From assembly GCA_044868295.1 (NCBI GenBank), contig JBIOWF010000247.1, positions 1 to 44,073 of the forward strand: a stretch of 44,073 nt of DNA, given 5' to 3'. This document shows positions 1-7,851 of this stretch, one piece after another (the first letter of the stretch is position 1; the number at the start of each line of letters is the position of its first letter). The stretch comes from JBIOWF01 sp044868295 (lineage in GTDB: Bacteria > Actinomycetota > Actinomycetes > Streptosporangiales > Streptosporangiaceae). Under the pieces are notes generated by a model. It was not told the origin of the DNA. It did no database searches and saw nothing but the letters and a program-made list of their open reading frames with translations. A program made the translations under genes and the position numbers.

Positions 1-35
1 CTCGACCACCATCGCTTCGGTGGGCGTGCCCTGTC

Positions 36-55
36 ATGAGTAGCCCCCTACTCAT
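36..55. repeat. Perfect 8-bp-arm palindrome, possible operator
   Basis: ATGAGTAG (36-43) and CTACTCAT (48-55) are exact reverse complements around a CCCC centre. The element lies in the gene-free stretch 1-300, about 250 bp before the first gene. It could be a regulator binding site or part of the 3' end of a gene outside the window. I do not recognise the regulator. Confidence 0.4.
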
Positions 56-177
56 TGGCACCTCGTACGAGTCGGCGATGCGCCCGCCGCCGGGAGTCAG
101 CAGGCAGCATCCCGCCCGCGTTGTGGATCAGTGGGACCACGCGGCCTACAACGTGGCGGATGGTCAGCTTGGACAAG

Positions 178-200
178 GGTGGAATTTCCAAACTTCCACC
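178..200. promoter_or_regulatory. Inverted repeat upstream of the WXG100 operon
   Basis: GGTGGAA (178-184) pairs with TTCCACC (194-200) across a 9-nt spacer. A TTGACA hexamer (216-221) follows, but no -10 box sits at a good distance, so no promoter is called. The rest of 1-300 shows no convincing gene. The dyad may be an operator for the operon that starts at 304. Confidence 0.3.
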
Positions 201-303
201 TCAAGATCTGACAAGTTGACAGGCCCTTGGCTAAAGTGATCTTTGGGGGCACCGCCTCGCTCCCGGTCTGCAGTTCTGCCTGACGTGCGATGAGGAGATC
301 GTG

Positions 304-525
304 ATGGGCGATATCGACCGCGAGGTGGTGGAACGGATTCAAAAGCTGTCCGACGAGCACTGGTGGGCGCTCAACACGTCCTGCGCGTTGATGGCCGCCG
401 AGACGTGGATGGGGCCGACCGGCGACCGGTTTGGCGACGACGTCCACGGCGACCAGCGGGAGCTGCGCGACATGCTCGCCAACGCCGTGGCCAGTGCCAA
501 GGACAAGCTGACGGCGGAGAAATGA
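304..525 (+). CDS. WXG100-like small protein (ESX/type VII-type)
   Basis: This 73-aa protein is predicted to be helical, with a WMG tripeptide (W35-M36-G37) in the middle, matching the WXG turn of WXG100 proteins secreted by or associated with type VII systems. It is shorter than the usual 95-100 aa. The ATG at 304 is preferred over the GTG at 301 because GGAG (294-297) then has a 6-nt spacing. Its stop is next to the 737-aa gene at 542, and a lipoprotein gene follows, so the three look like one operon. WXG100 proteins often work as partners of a larger substrate; here the partner would be the next gene (inference). No secretion ATPase gene is in view. Confidence 0.6.
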   Translation: MGDIDREVVERIQKLSDEHWWALNTSCALMAAETWMGPTGDRFGDDVHGDQRELRDMLANAVASAKDKLTAEK

Positions 526-561
526 CTCTCACGGGGGTGAAATGGCCTTCACGGGGGTGAA
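522..561 (+). repeat. 20-bp imperfect tandem duplication of a gene start
   Basis: Bases 522-541 and 542-561 are near-identical 20-mers. Both begin with ATG and both contain CACGGGGGTGAA, encoding MTLTGVK and MAFTGVK in different frames. The first ATG overlaps the stop of the WXG100-like gene (ATGA) but leads to a stop at 560. The second opens the 737-aa frame. Because 20 is not a multiple of 3, only one copy can start the long gene. Confidence 0.75.
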
Positions 562-2755
562 GCAGCCGGAGTTCGACAGGCTGGTGGCCAGGCACACCGC
601 CGCCGCCAGTCAGCTCAAGGATCTCGCGCAGAAGCTGCACGGCGAGCTGTCGGCCGCCGGGCTGGACACCACACCCGCCGTGCGGATCGAGGCGTTGGCG
701 AAACGGGCGTCCGCGCAGGCTGAGGATCTGCGGCGGCGGCAGAAACTGATCCAGGAGATGGTGAAGCAAAAGATCATCTTTGATGATTGCAGGACAAGCG
801 GAGCCGTCTTCGCCGTCCCCGACTCGATCAAAGCCGCGGAAGGGCTGCTGGATGGGACGCTCGCTGCCGACGCGGCGCTCGCGGCGGCAGGCGGGGACGC
901 CAAGGCGCTCAAGAAGCTGCAAGCGTATGTCTCCAAAGCGGGTGATCCCGATTTCGCCAAGGTCTTCATGAAGAAGCTGGGCGCCAAGGGCGCCACCGAG
1001 TTGCCGGGAACCCTGGCCAAGCAGCTCCGCGATGCGCTCAACAAGGACGACAAGACGCTTGGGGGTGAGCTCTCCACTCAGGCCAAGCAGGCGATGAAGC
1101 TGTTGTCGACGGCGATGGCCAAGGCGACCGACCCGGACGATCCGGCCTTCCTGGGCGAGGCTTACCTCGCCGAGCTGGTCAAACAGGGCCGGGCGCTCCA
1201 CAAAGGTGATGGCCTTGACTATTACGGCTATGAGACTCAGGCACTGATCTGGCGGGCGAACGACGGCAAGCCGCCGTTCTCCAAACGGTTCATGGAGGTC
1301 GTCGGGCGAGACGCGATCGTCTTCGAGAAGGAGCTGTTTGCAGGCCGATGGCAGGCGGACAAGGACAGTCTGGGACGGCTGTTCAAGGACGACCAAGTGC
1401 CCCTGCTCGACCGCGCGGGTGCGCTGAATTTTGGGGCCGTGATGAACCCCTCGACGCAGATGGCGTCGGAAAAGCCGGTCAAACCGACTGTAGTCGGCGA
1501 TCTCTTTCATGCGGCATCGTTCAATCCCGCCGGCGCCCGGGCGCTGTTCGACCACACGCCTCCCGGATGGAAGCAGCCGATTTTCTCTTACCTGCTGACG
1601 GAGAGACTGGACGCCTTCAATGGCAGTGGTGACGTAGCAGGGTTCCGCCGCAGCCTGATCGCAGCGACGACCGGGCAGGACGCCACGTCCAAGAAGCTGG
1701 CCGCGGAGATGACGAAGATACTCGGCGACAAGACCAGCGCTGCCTTCGAGACGGGTGACGACGGCAACATCAAGATCAAGGAGAAGGGGGCCCTGGCGCG
1801 GTACGACTTCCTGCGTTACCCACTCGCGCGGGCGCTGGCCGCCAACATGGACGAGATCTTCGACGTCGTCCTCAACCACGCCAGGTTCGGCAAAGTCGGA
1901 GAGCGGAATCTGGATTACGCGCTGGTGCTCGCCAACAGCGACGACCAGGGATTCGACACCCTCGTTCGGGCGCAGATCGAGCACACCCGTAAGGCGTTCA
2001 GCGGCGTCCCACCGGTCGGCCTCACGGCGTCCGACCTTGAGAAGTACGGCTACAGAAAATCCGACTTCGTGATGTTGGACAGAAACGGCAGCGGAACCAT
2101 CGACATGCACGACGCCACGGGGTGGCTGCACACAAGGGCAACCGAGGAGAGCACCGTTTTCCGCCATCTGCTGGAAACCCGAAAGCACGCGCTGATATCC
2201 GCCGGGGTGGAAGCCAAGGAGGCCGAGGAGGAGGCCAACGCGAATCTGAAGGCCATGGTCGGGATGGCGTTCGGGATGCTCCCGGTCCCCGGCGCCAAAC
2301 AGGCGGGAACACTGGCCCCGGGTGTCTTCGGCGAGATGATCAGCACGGGCTACAACGCGCTCGGCTCGGCGGGATATGACCAGATTGCCAATCACGTGAC
2401 TACTGCACTCAGCGGGAAAGGCAAGACCCTGGATGAGGAGTGGACGAAGGTCGGCACCAACGCCAAGGCGGTCGAGCGGCTCATGGAACAGATGATCGCC
2501 GCCACCCTGCTCAACAACGGCTCCTTCGACCACGCGGCCCACCAGCTCAAGGGTCGGACTTTCGCCACGGGAGTGCCCCCGAAGATCGTGCGATTCGATC
2601 AGATGACCCCGGCGCAGTTTGCCGACTTCATGAGGTGGGCCCGCAGGAACAGCGGCGTGAGCGACGTGATCGAGTGGGCCGGTCAGGTGATCGATCGGAG
2701 CAATGAGGTTCGCGACACGCTCAACATGCCGGACGAGTTGGAGGAGAACGCGTGA
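542..2755 (+). CDS. Large hypothetical protein with EF-hand loop, possible type VII-associated protein
   Basis: The product is 737 aa, largely helical and soluble in appearance, with no signal peptide. Residues 1-75 are alpha-helical and charged, like the N-terminal part of actinomycete WXG100-partner proteins. The middle resembles large uncharacterised actinomycete proteins (perhaps DUF6571-like; from memory, not searched). A canonical EF-hand loop lies at D513-D524 (D, N, S, T, D, D at positions 1, 3, 5, 7, 9, 12), suggesting calcium binding. The start at 542 is supported by GGGGGTGA (533-540). The gene sits between a WXG100-like gene and a lipoprotein gene whose GTG overlaps its stop. An exported or cell-surface role is inferred from this context; no toxin domain is recognised. 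Confidence 0.7.
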   Translation: MAFTGVKQPEFDRLVARHTAAASQLKDLAQKLHGELSAAGLDTTPAVRIEALAKRASAQAEDLRRRQKLIQEMVKQKIIFDDCRTSGAVFAVPDSIKAAEGLLDGTLAADAALAAAGGDAKALKKLQAYVSKAGDPDFAKVFMKKLGAKGATELPGTLAKQLRDALNKDDKTLGGELSTQAKQAMKLLSTAMAKATDPDDPAFLGEAYLAELVKQGRALHKGDGLDYYGYETQALIWRANDGKPPFSKRFMEVVGRDAIVFEKELFAGRWQADKDSLGRLFKDDQVPLLDRAGALNFGAVMNPSTQMASEKPVKPTVVGDLFHAASFNPAGARALFDHTPPGWKQPIFSYLLTERLDAFNGSGDVAGFRRSLIAATTGQDATSKKLAAEMTKILGDKTSAAFETGDDGNIKIKEKGALARYDFLRYPLARALAANMDEIFDVVLNHARFGKVGERNLDYALVLANSDDQGFDTLVRAQIEHTRKAFSGVPPVGLTASDLEKYGYRKSDFVMLDRNGSGTIDMHDATGWLHTRATEESTVFRHLLETRKHALISAGVEAKEAEEEANANLKAMVGMAFGMLPVPGAKQAGTLAPGVFGEMISTGYNALGSAGYDQIANHVTTALSGKGKTLDEEWTKVGTNAKAVERLMEQMIAATLLNNGSFDHAAHQLKGRTFATGVPPKIVRFDQMTPAQFADFMRWARRNSGVSDVIEWAGQVIDRSNEVRDTLNMPDELEENA

Positions 2756-3339
2756 CCCGAGGCCACCTTCTGATGACGTTCGCGGCAGTCGTGGTCCTTG
2801 CCGGGTGCACTCCAACCGCCGGTCCAGCCCCCAGCCTATCCCCTGCGAATATCGGGCCGATCGTTGACTCCGCCCCCTACCTGTGCGAGCTCATCCCAGA
2901 GCAGGCCTTCAGACTCGCCAGCGGGGCGACCGAAACCTTGACCAGCCGAATGGACGGCGCATGGGAGAACAGCGGAGACTGCCGCACCCCTGACGCACTG
3001 CCCAACCCCTTGGGCCTTGGATGGGTGAAGGACACGGCCGAGGCGAAGCAGATGCTGGAGAACCTGCTGGCCGTCGCCGATGACGGTAACGGCACCGGGC
3101 CGATCAAGCTGCCTGCCGACCTCGGGGACGGAGCCGCGTTCGTGCTGGACAACGCGCCGGTGACCAACCAGCCGTACGAAGTGATCGCTCAGTTCAAATG
3201 TGGAGACGCGAAGCCGACGCTCGACATCACCATGGCGAAGATCTCTAAGGGCCGAGATCCCATCAAGGATCTGACCGATTTCATGAGGATCGCCCAAAAA
3301 CGTTACGGCCAGCTCTTCAAGTGCACGCCCGGCCAATAG
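2752..3339 (+). CDS. Putative lipoprotein, DUF3558-like
   Basis: The 195-aa product starts with a lipoprotein signal peptide: a short basic n-region, a hydrophobic stretch, and lipobox L16-A-G-C19. The mature part has a PYLCELIP segment and further Cys (in SGDCRT, FKCGD and FKCTPG), consistent with a folded, possibly disulfide-bonded surface domain as in DUF3558-type actinomycete lipoproteins (family from memory). The GTG start at 2752 overlaps the stop of the upstream gene (GTGA), so translation is probably coupled. It would be anchored outside the membrane, possibly acting with the upstream large protein. Confidence 0.7.
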   Translation: MTRGHLLMTFAAVVVLAGCTPTAGPAPSLSPANIGPIVDSAPYLCELIPEQAFRLASGATETLTSRMDGAWENSGDCRTPDALPNPLGLGWVKDTAEAKQMLENLLAVADDGNGTGPIKLPADLGDGAAFVLDNAPVTNQPYEVIAQFKCGDAKPTLDITMAKISKGRDPIKDLTDFMRIAQKRYGQLFKCTPGQ

Positions 3340-3532
3340 TCTGACGCTATGTTCGCATGCCGTGGCCCTTGTGCTCATTGTGACTGGGGTCTTTCTATTT
3401 TCATACGGTATGGAAGCTTCAGTGATAATGCCTGAGATGCCTGAGTGTTCCCGAAGCGCACCTTGACCAATCACGTTGCTTGGTTCAAGCTCAAGGGCGG
3501 GCAACTAATACACCTCGGCATCGGAGGCGGTA

Positions 3533-3775
3533 ATGGCGCTACGGTTCATCGGCATCGATCCTGATACGAATGGCGGCAACTGCCCCTCTGTATGGGTCGA
3601 TGAAGCTTCGGGGGACCTGCTGTTTCAGGGGTTGGAAATCACGGACTCCGCTACCCTGGATGAAGTCGCAGCTAGGAGCCCAATAGCCGCAAATGAGAAG
3701 ATCGTGAGGCTGCCTGCACGTATGCGGGTGATCATTCAGGAGGCAAGTAGTGACGGAGCGACCGACCTTCGATGA
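3533..3775 (+). CDS. Small hypothetical protein upstream of DUF6879 gene
   Basis: This 80-aa protein has a good ribosome site (GGAGG 3523-3527, 5 nt before ATG). It has no membrane segment, and I know no domain for it. Its 3' end overlaps the DUF6879 gene by 26 bp, so the two are probably co-expressed. Small proteins of this kind often precede DUF6879 genes in actinomycetes (from memory). The 190 bp before it contain a CATACGGTATG palindrome (3402-3412) and no gene. Function unknown; it may be a partner or antitoxin-like regulator of the next gene (inference). Confidence 0.6.
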   Translation: MALRFIGIDPDTNGGNCPSVWVDEASGDLLFQGLEITDSATLDEVAARSPIAANEKIVRLPARMRVIIQEASSDGATDLR

Positions 3776-4262
3776 GCTGTTCGCCAGATGCACGCGGTCG
3801 GCCGTCCATCTAGAGATGCGTGATATGTACACGCCGAATGACCCGGTATTCCTCGATTGGAAGGCCGGAGTCCATATCGACGCGGTCGAGCGATGGCGTG
3901 AATGGTACGACCTAGTCGTGGCCACTGTGGCTCGCGGGGTGGAGGTGCGTCGTGCTCGCATCGTCTCCGAACCGATTACCGATTTTATTCAGCATGAATA
4001 TGACCTTACGGCCGACCTAAACGTCGCGGCAGGGGAGCAAGTGCGTTGGCTCCCTCGGCGCCAAGCATCGGACTTGGCGCTGCCGGGCAATGACTTCTGG
4101 GTGTTCGATGATAGCCTCGTCAGGTTCGGCTATTTTGCTGGTGATGGCACATATCTCTCTCAAGAGGTCACCGAAGAACCGGCTGTCGTGAAGCTGTGTG
4201 CATCCGCCTTCGAATCCGTATGGGAACGGGCTATCGATCACAAGGACTACCGGCCGAACTGA
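3750..4262 (+). CDS. DUF6879 family protein
   Basis: The 170-aa protein matches the DUF6879 pattern: an N-terminal FDELF segment, a helical region with repeated W/R (VERWREWYDL), the VRRARIVSEPITDFIQHEY stretch, and a central WLPR with NDFWVFDD. This family is common in actinomycetes beside XRE/DUF397 regulators and has no assigned biochemistry. The start is GTG with a strong AGGAGG (3738-3743) 6 nt upstream. Only 9 bp separate it from the STAND gene, so it is likely in the same transcript. A regulatory or sensing role with the STAND protein is inferred from context only. Confidence 0.8.
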   Translation: MTERPTFDELFARCTRSAVHLEMRDMYTPNDPVFLDWKAGVHIDAVERWREWYDLVVATVARGVEVRRARIVSEPITDFIQHEYDLTADLNVAAGEQVRWLPRRQASDLALPGNDFWVFDDSLVRFGYFAGDGTYLSQEVTEEPAVVKLCASAFESVWERAIDHKDYRPN

Positions 4263-4271
4263 CTCTGAGCG

Positions 4272-6416
4272 ATGGTCGACCAGGCAGACTCCACGAACGA
4301 TTTTTCCGGCGAAGCAGAAACCGTCATACAGGCGGGTGCCGTTCATGGCGGCATACATCTTCATCACAGCCATCGCCCCTTCCCGGCACCCCGTCAGTTG
4401 CCGTTACGCCCTTCTGGTTTCGTCAACCGGAAGGCTGATCTGCGAGAACTTGACCGGTTCCTCGCTGAAGGCACCAGTGCTGGCGAACAGGAGTGCGCGA
4501 TTGCTGGGGTCTCCACGGTGTCAGGCCCTCCTGGAGTGGGTAAGACCGCACTGGCCGTGCACTGGGCGCATCGCGTCCGGGACGGCTTCCCTGATGGTGA
4601 TCTTTACATTGATATGCAGGGGTTTGGCCCAGGATCGCCTCTCTCCGCAGAAGCAGCGCTTGACTCTTTCCTCCGAGCCCTGGACATACCGCCTGATGAC
4701 ATACCGGAAGCATTGGCTGAGCGGGCAGCGCTCTTCAGGTCATTGCTGGATGGCAGACGTGTTCTTGTTTTCATCGACAATGCGTCCTCGTCCGCCCAAG
4801 TGCGCCATCTACTTCCTGGGGCGCGTCAATGCTTTACCCTTGTGACAAGCAGGAACACTCTCTCTGGACTGGTGGTGAGGGAGGGGGCGCTACCTATGAC
4901 GCTGGATGTCCTGTCACCTGAAGAGTCCGTTCTCCTTCTCTCGGAGTTGATGGGGCAGGCCAGGATCAGCGCTGAACCGGACATGGCTTTGCGGGTCGCT
5001 CAGTTGTGCGGTCATCTGCCACTCGCACTCAGGGTGGTCGCCGAACGTGCCGTCAACCGGCCTCGGCTCTCGCTTAGCGGTTTGGTCGAAGAGTTGGTTG
5101 GCGAACAGCTACGGCTTGATGGGCTTGCTTCGACGGAGGACGAACTGAGTGACACGCGCGTGGTCTTCTCGTGGTCTTACCAGGCGCTGGCTCCAGAACT
5201 GAGGCGGGCGTTCCGGCTCCTCGGTCTGCATGCGGGAGCGGAAATAGGGCCTGGGGCGGCCGCCGCCTTGATCGGGGTTGGTGTCGCGGCTGCCAAACGG
5301 CAGTTGCGTGCCCTTACCGACGTCCATCTTCTCCAGGAGACATCTGCGGACCGCTTTCAGCTCCATGCTCTGTTGAGGTCATACGCAAGAGAGCGTACCT
5401 TCGCAGAAGAGACACAGGAAGAATGTACGCAGGCCGTACGCCGGGTACTGGGTTGGTATCTTCTCACTGCCGACAAGGCAAGAGCAGCGATCCTACCCTT
5501 CTCGCCTTCCGTTCCACTCGTCCCAGCGGGCCAAATCGAGCTTACTTACGAGTTCGAGAACGGTCCGCAAGCCATGAATTGGTTCGGAACAGAAAGACCT
5601 AATCTGCTCGCCGCGCTGCGTCAAACGGCCGAGCTCGGACAATTTGATATCGGTTGGAAGTTGGCGCTCGTCACTGCGGGTTTCTTCGAACTCCGTTCAC
5701 ACTGGGAGGAATGGGAAGAGAATCACCGGCGCGGCCTGGCTGCCGCGACCGCCTTGGGAGATCCACTCGGTGAGGCGGCCAATCTCTTGTTGCTTGGTGA
5801 TGTAGCTTGGCGCGTCCGCAATTTCGAGGAAGCTATGGCAAGCTACCGGCGTGCCGCAGAAATCGGCCGTGACATCTCCGTGGGCTGGATCGAAGGGTTC
5901 GCTATCCGCGGCCAGGGCTTGCTTCAGGAGGATCAAGGAAATTTCAGTGCGGCGTCTGATTTGTTCGAGTCGGCATTGCTGGTCTTTCGGGCGAGCGGGT
6001 TGCGCCGAGGCGAAGGTATGTCGCTGCTCAGCTTGGGAAAATGTGCCCATGCGCTCGACGACCCGGCTCGGGCGGTGACACTCGGCACAGAGGCCGTAAG
6101 AATCTTCGAGGAGATCAACGACACCTGGACCTCGGCGTGGGGAAGGCTGGCGCTGGCCACCAGCCTCATGGACACAGGCGCGGACCTCGATGCGATGGCG
6201 CACCTGCGTCAAGCCGCCAAGGTGTTCCGGGAACACGAGGATCACCGTAGCGAGGCACAAGCGCTCGTGGCGCTTGGTGAGTTGCTCCTGCGATCCGATG
6301 ATGTGACCGATGCACGGGTTTGCTGGAGCCGAGCATTGGAGTTGTACGAAGCCTTGGACGACCCACAGTCGGCCGAACTCCGGACGCGCCTTGAAGGGTT
6401 AGGCGCCGGCGGATGA
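4272..6416 (+). CDS. STAND NTPase (NB-ARC + TPR) with N-terminal amyloid-type motif
   Basis: The 714-aa protein is an NLR-like signalling ATPase. Residues 9-30 form a Gly/Val/Gln-rich motif containing TVIQAGAVHGG, the RHIM-like (BASS3-type) amyloid adapter sequence known at the N-termini of actinomycete NB-ARC proteins. The NB-ARC core follows: P-loop GPPGVGKT (85-92), Walker B VLVFIDN (164-170), TLVTSRN (189-195) and HLPLAL (248-253), then a winged-helix region. The C-terminal third carries TPR-type helices with repeated A-S-YRRA and ALG patterns. No SARP DNA-binding domain is present, unlike AfsR. The next gene overlaps by 4 bp and ends with a similar motif. Predicted role: ligand sensing by TPRs, oligomerisation, then templating of the downstream protein. 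Base composition looks less GC-rich than the flanks. Confidence 0.88.
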   Translation: MVDQADSTNDFSGEAETVIQAGAVHGGIHLHHSHRPFPAPRQLPLRPSGFVNRKADLRELDRFLAEGTSAGEQECAIAGVSTVSGPPGVGKTALAVHWAHRVRDGFPDGDLYIDMQGFGPGSPLSAEAALDSFLRALDIPPDDIPEALAERAALFRSLLDGRRVLVFIDNASSSAQVRHLLPGARQCFTLVTSRNTLSGLVVREGALPMTLDVLSPEESVLLLSELMGQARISAEPDMALRVAQLCGHLPLALRVVAERAVNRPRLSLSGLVEELVGEQLRLDGLASTEDELSDTRVVFSWSYQALAPELRRAFRLLGLHAGAEIGPGAAAALIGVGVAAAKRQLRALTDVHLLQETSADRFQLHALLRSYARERTFAEETQEECTQAVRRVLGWYLLTADKARAAILPFSPSVPLVPAGQIELTYEFENGPQAMNWFGTERPNLLAALRQTAELGQFDIGWKLALVTAGFFELRSHWEEWEENHRRGLAAATALGDPLGEAANLLLLGDVAWRVRNFEEAMASYRRAAEIGRDISVGWIEGFAIRGQGLLQEDQGNFSAASDLFESALLVFRASGLRRGEGMSLLSLGKCAHALDDPARAVTLGTEAVRIFEEINDTWTSAWGRLALATSLMDTGADLDAMAHLRQAAKVFREHEDHRSEAQALVALGELLLRSDDVTDARVCWSRALELYEALDDPQSAELRTRLEGLGAGG

Positions 6417-6805
6417 GGCTTTCCCGGGGCAAGTCAAGAAGAGTCGTTGGCTGGGGAGGTGGCGTCATCGCGTTGGCGACCATGCTCGTCCTGGCGCTCT
6501 ACCTGGCCTCAGCTGGATTGGACAAGGCAGACAAACTGGCGAGCGTGCTGGGATTGTTCGTCGGTCTGGCCGGCCTGGCCGCCGCGATCTACAGTCTTGT
6601 CGGAAACCGGAGCTCGAGCGATACGTCACAGCAGCGAGATCTGGCCCGCCCGACGACCAGTGACGCATCGCCAGGGGACGTGCACAACACGATTTCGGGC
6701 GGGACCGTGCGGGGCACGGTGATACAGGGACGGGACTTCTCCGGACCCCTGACCTTCGGCACGCCACCGCCCCCATCTCCACAGGAGCCCGGCTCTTCTC
6801 CTTGA
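6413..6805 (+). CDS. Two-TM membrane protein with C-terminal amyloid-type motif, putative effector
   Basis: The 130-aa protein has a basic N-terminus, two hydrophobic segments (about 12-34 and 42-63), a polar linker, and a motif at about 89-116 (HNTISGGTVRGTVIQ...) closely resembling the N-terminal motif of the preceding STAND protein; TVIQ and the flanking Gly spacing are shared. The tail is Pro-rich. The ATGA overlap with the STAND gene implies coupled translation. In described NLR-amyloid pairs the sensor seeds the motif of a small membrane-active or enzymatic effector. By analogy this would be a membrane-perturbing effector; that is inference. It could instead be a membrane anchor for the STAND protein. 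Confidence 0.75.
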   Translation: MRLSRGKSRRVVGWGGGVIALATMLVLALYLASAGLDKADKLASVLGLFVGLAGLAAAIYSLVGNRSSSDTSQQRDLARPTTSDASPGDVHNTISGGTVRGTVIQGRDFSGPLTFGTPPPPSPQEPGSSP

Positions 6806-6946
6806 CTTCCTCTCCACGGACGAAATCCGGGGGCCGCGCCCAAGTCAAGGAGTTCCGGCGTACCCACCAGATCACGCGGACCCTGGTGCACAATGGGCGT
6901 CTGGCGCCATCCTAAAGATCACATGCTGACTTGCTGAGGACTTAAA

Positions 6947-6987
6947 CGACCGGAGGCTCCAGTTCTACGGGCTGGAGCCTCCGGTCG
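6947..6987. terminator. 16-bp perfect stem terminator
   Basis: CGACCGGAGGCTCCAG (6947-6962) pairs perfectly with 6972-6987 across a 9-nt loop. It lies between the plus-strand STAND operon and the minus-strand gene ending at 7068, so it can end both transcripts. The rest of 6806-7067 shows no gene. Confidence 0.8.
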
Positions 6988-7067
6988 TGCACTGCCTGTT
7001 TTGTGCTACTCAGTAATAAGGGCGGCTCTTGCGCATCTCCTCGCCGATATTACGTGCATGCCGATCG

Positions 7068-7334
7068 TCAAGCTCCAGGACATGGGTTGTTGCGTATGCC
7101 CTCGCCGAGATTACCGAGACGGTCGTCCCACTTATCGCGGCCTTCAGGAGTCTTCAGACTTTCGATTTCCTTCCGGACCTTGTTGCCTGCGAAGGCGCCT
7201 CCGACCGCTCCGGCCACTGGCTGCCCAGCGAGAGTGCCGAGAACCGTGACCTTCATCGCGACCGCTGAACCAGCAACCGTGGCTACAGCGTCGACGATCT
7301 CGTGACTTAAGGGAGTCTTCTTGTTCTTTCCCAT
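7068..7334 (-). CDS. Small glycine-zipper-like membrane protein
   Basis: The 88-aa product starts at ATG 7334, with AGAAGG about 6 nt upstream. A hydrophilic N-terminus (GKNKKTPLSHEIVD) precedes a Gly/Ala/Val-rich stretch (about residues 14-50) with GxxxG-type spacing (AGSAVAMKV, GAVGGAFAGN), then a charged tail. The hydrophobic part could form one or two membrane segments of glycine-zipper type. I know no family assignment. It is monocistronic and separated from its neighbours. Confidence 0.5.
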   Translation of the reverse strand: MGKNKKTPLSHEIVDAVATVAGSAVAMKVTVLGTLAGQPVAGAVGGAFAGNKVRKEIESLKTPEGRDKWDDRLGNLGEGIRNNPCPGA

Positions 7335-7482
7335 ATCGACCCTTCTTCTGCGACCACTAGAGGCCGGTTGCACATAGCTGCACGGTAAAACACTGAATAA
7401 TCTGTGGCGATGGCGAGCCATACGATTGTGACTTGTGAGGTAGTGCGCTGTTGCGTGCCCGTCTGGAGATCGCCGATCCGTC

Positions 7483-7851
7483 GTGCCTGAAGTTGTACGG
7501 CGAGCGGGATGGCACAGCCTGAATGCCGGTGAGATTCAGCAGGTGGAAGACTGGCGGGATTTCGCCAAGGTCGACGAAGAATTTCGAGAGTCGCTGGACG
7601 CGCGTGCCTGGAGCACCGGGGACGGGCCAAAAGCGCTGTTCGATGTAGCGGCCAGGGGCTACGCGAGCAGCGCGTACTGCCGCCGGGCGCCAGCCGCCGA
7701 GCCTGGCTGGTGGGCGGTGTTGCTACCAGTGCGGGGCCGTAGCCTTTTTGTGGGAATCGACTACTCGCCCCGCAACTCCCGATACTTGATCAACACTTCC
7801 TTCACCGCACCTGTGACAGGTGGTTCCTCGGTGAGCGCGGTCCAGGCGTAA
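7483..7851 (+). CDS. Hypothetical protein, uncertain
   Basis: This 122-aa frame from GTG 7483 has plausible composition (EDWRDFAKVDEEFRESLDARAW) up to about 7770. Its last 30 codons lie antisense to the end of the Nudix gene (convergent overlap 7761-7851). It lacks a clear ribosome site. It may be a small real protein or a remnant truncated by rearrangement next to the Nudix gene. Confidence 0.3.
   Translation: MPEVVRRAGWHSLNAGEIQQVEDWRDFAKVDEEFRESLDARAWSTGDGPKALFDVAARGYASSAYCRRAPAAEPGWWAVLLPVRGRSLFVGIDYSPRNSRYLINTSFTAPVTGGSSVSAVQA

Noticed and set aside
36..239. 67-aa plus-strand frame near the left edge
   Set aside because: No ribosome site and no protein-like features; it spans the palindrome and the dyad.
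371..2815. 814-aa minus-strand open frame over the 737-aa gene
   Set aside because: It is the antisense shadow of a high-GC gene: no domain is seen, its composition is Arg/Gly/Val-rich, and the plus-strand gene has a good ribosome site and an EF-hand.
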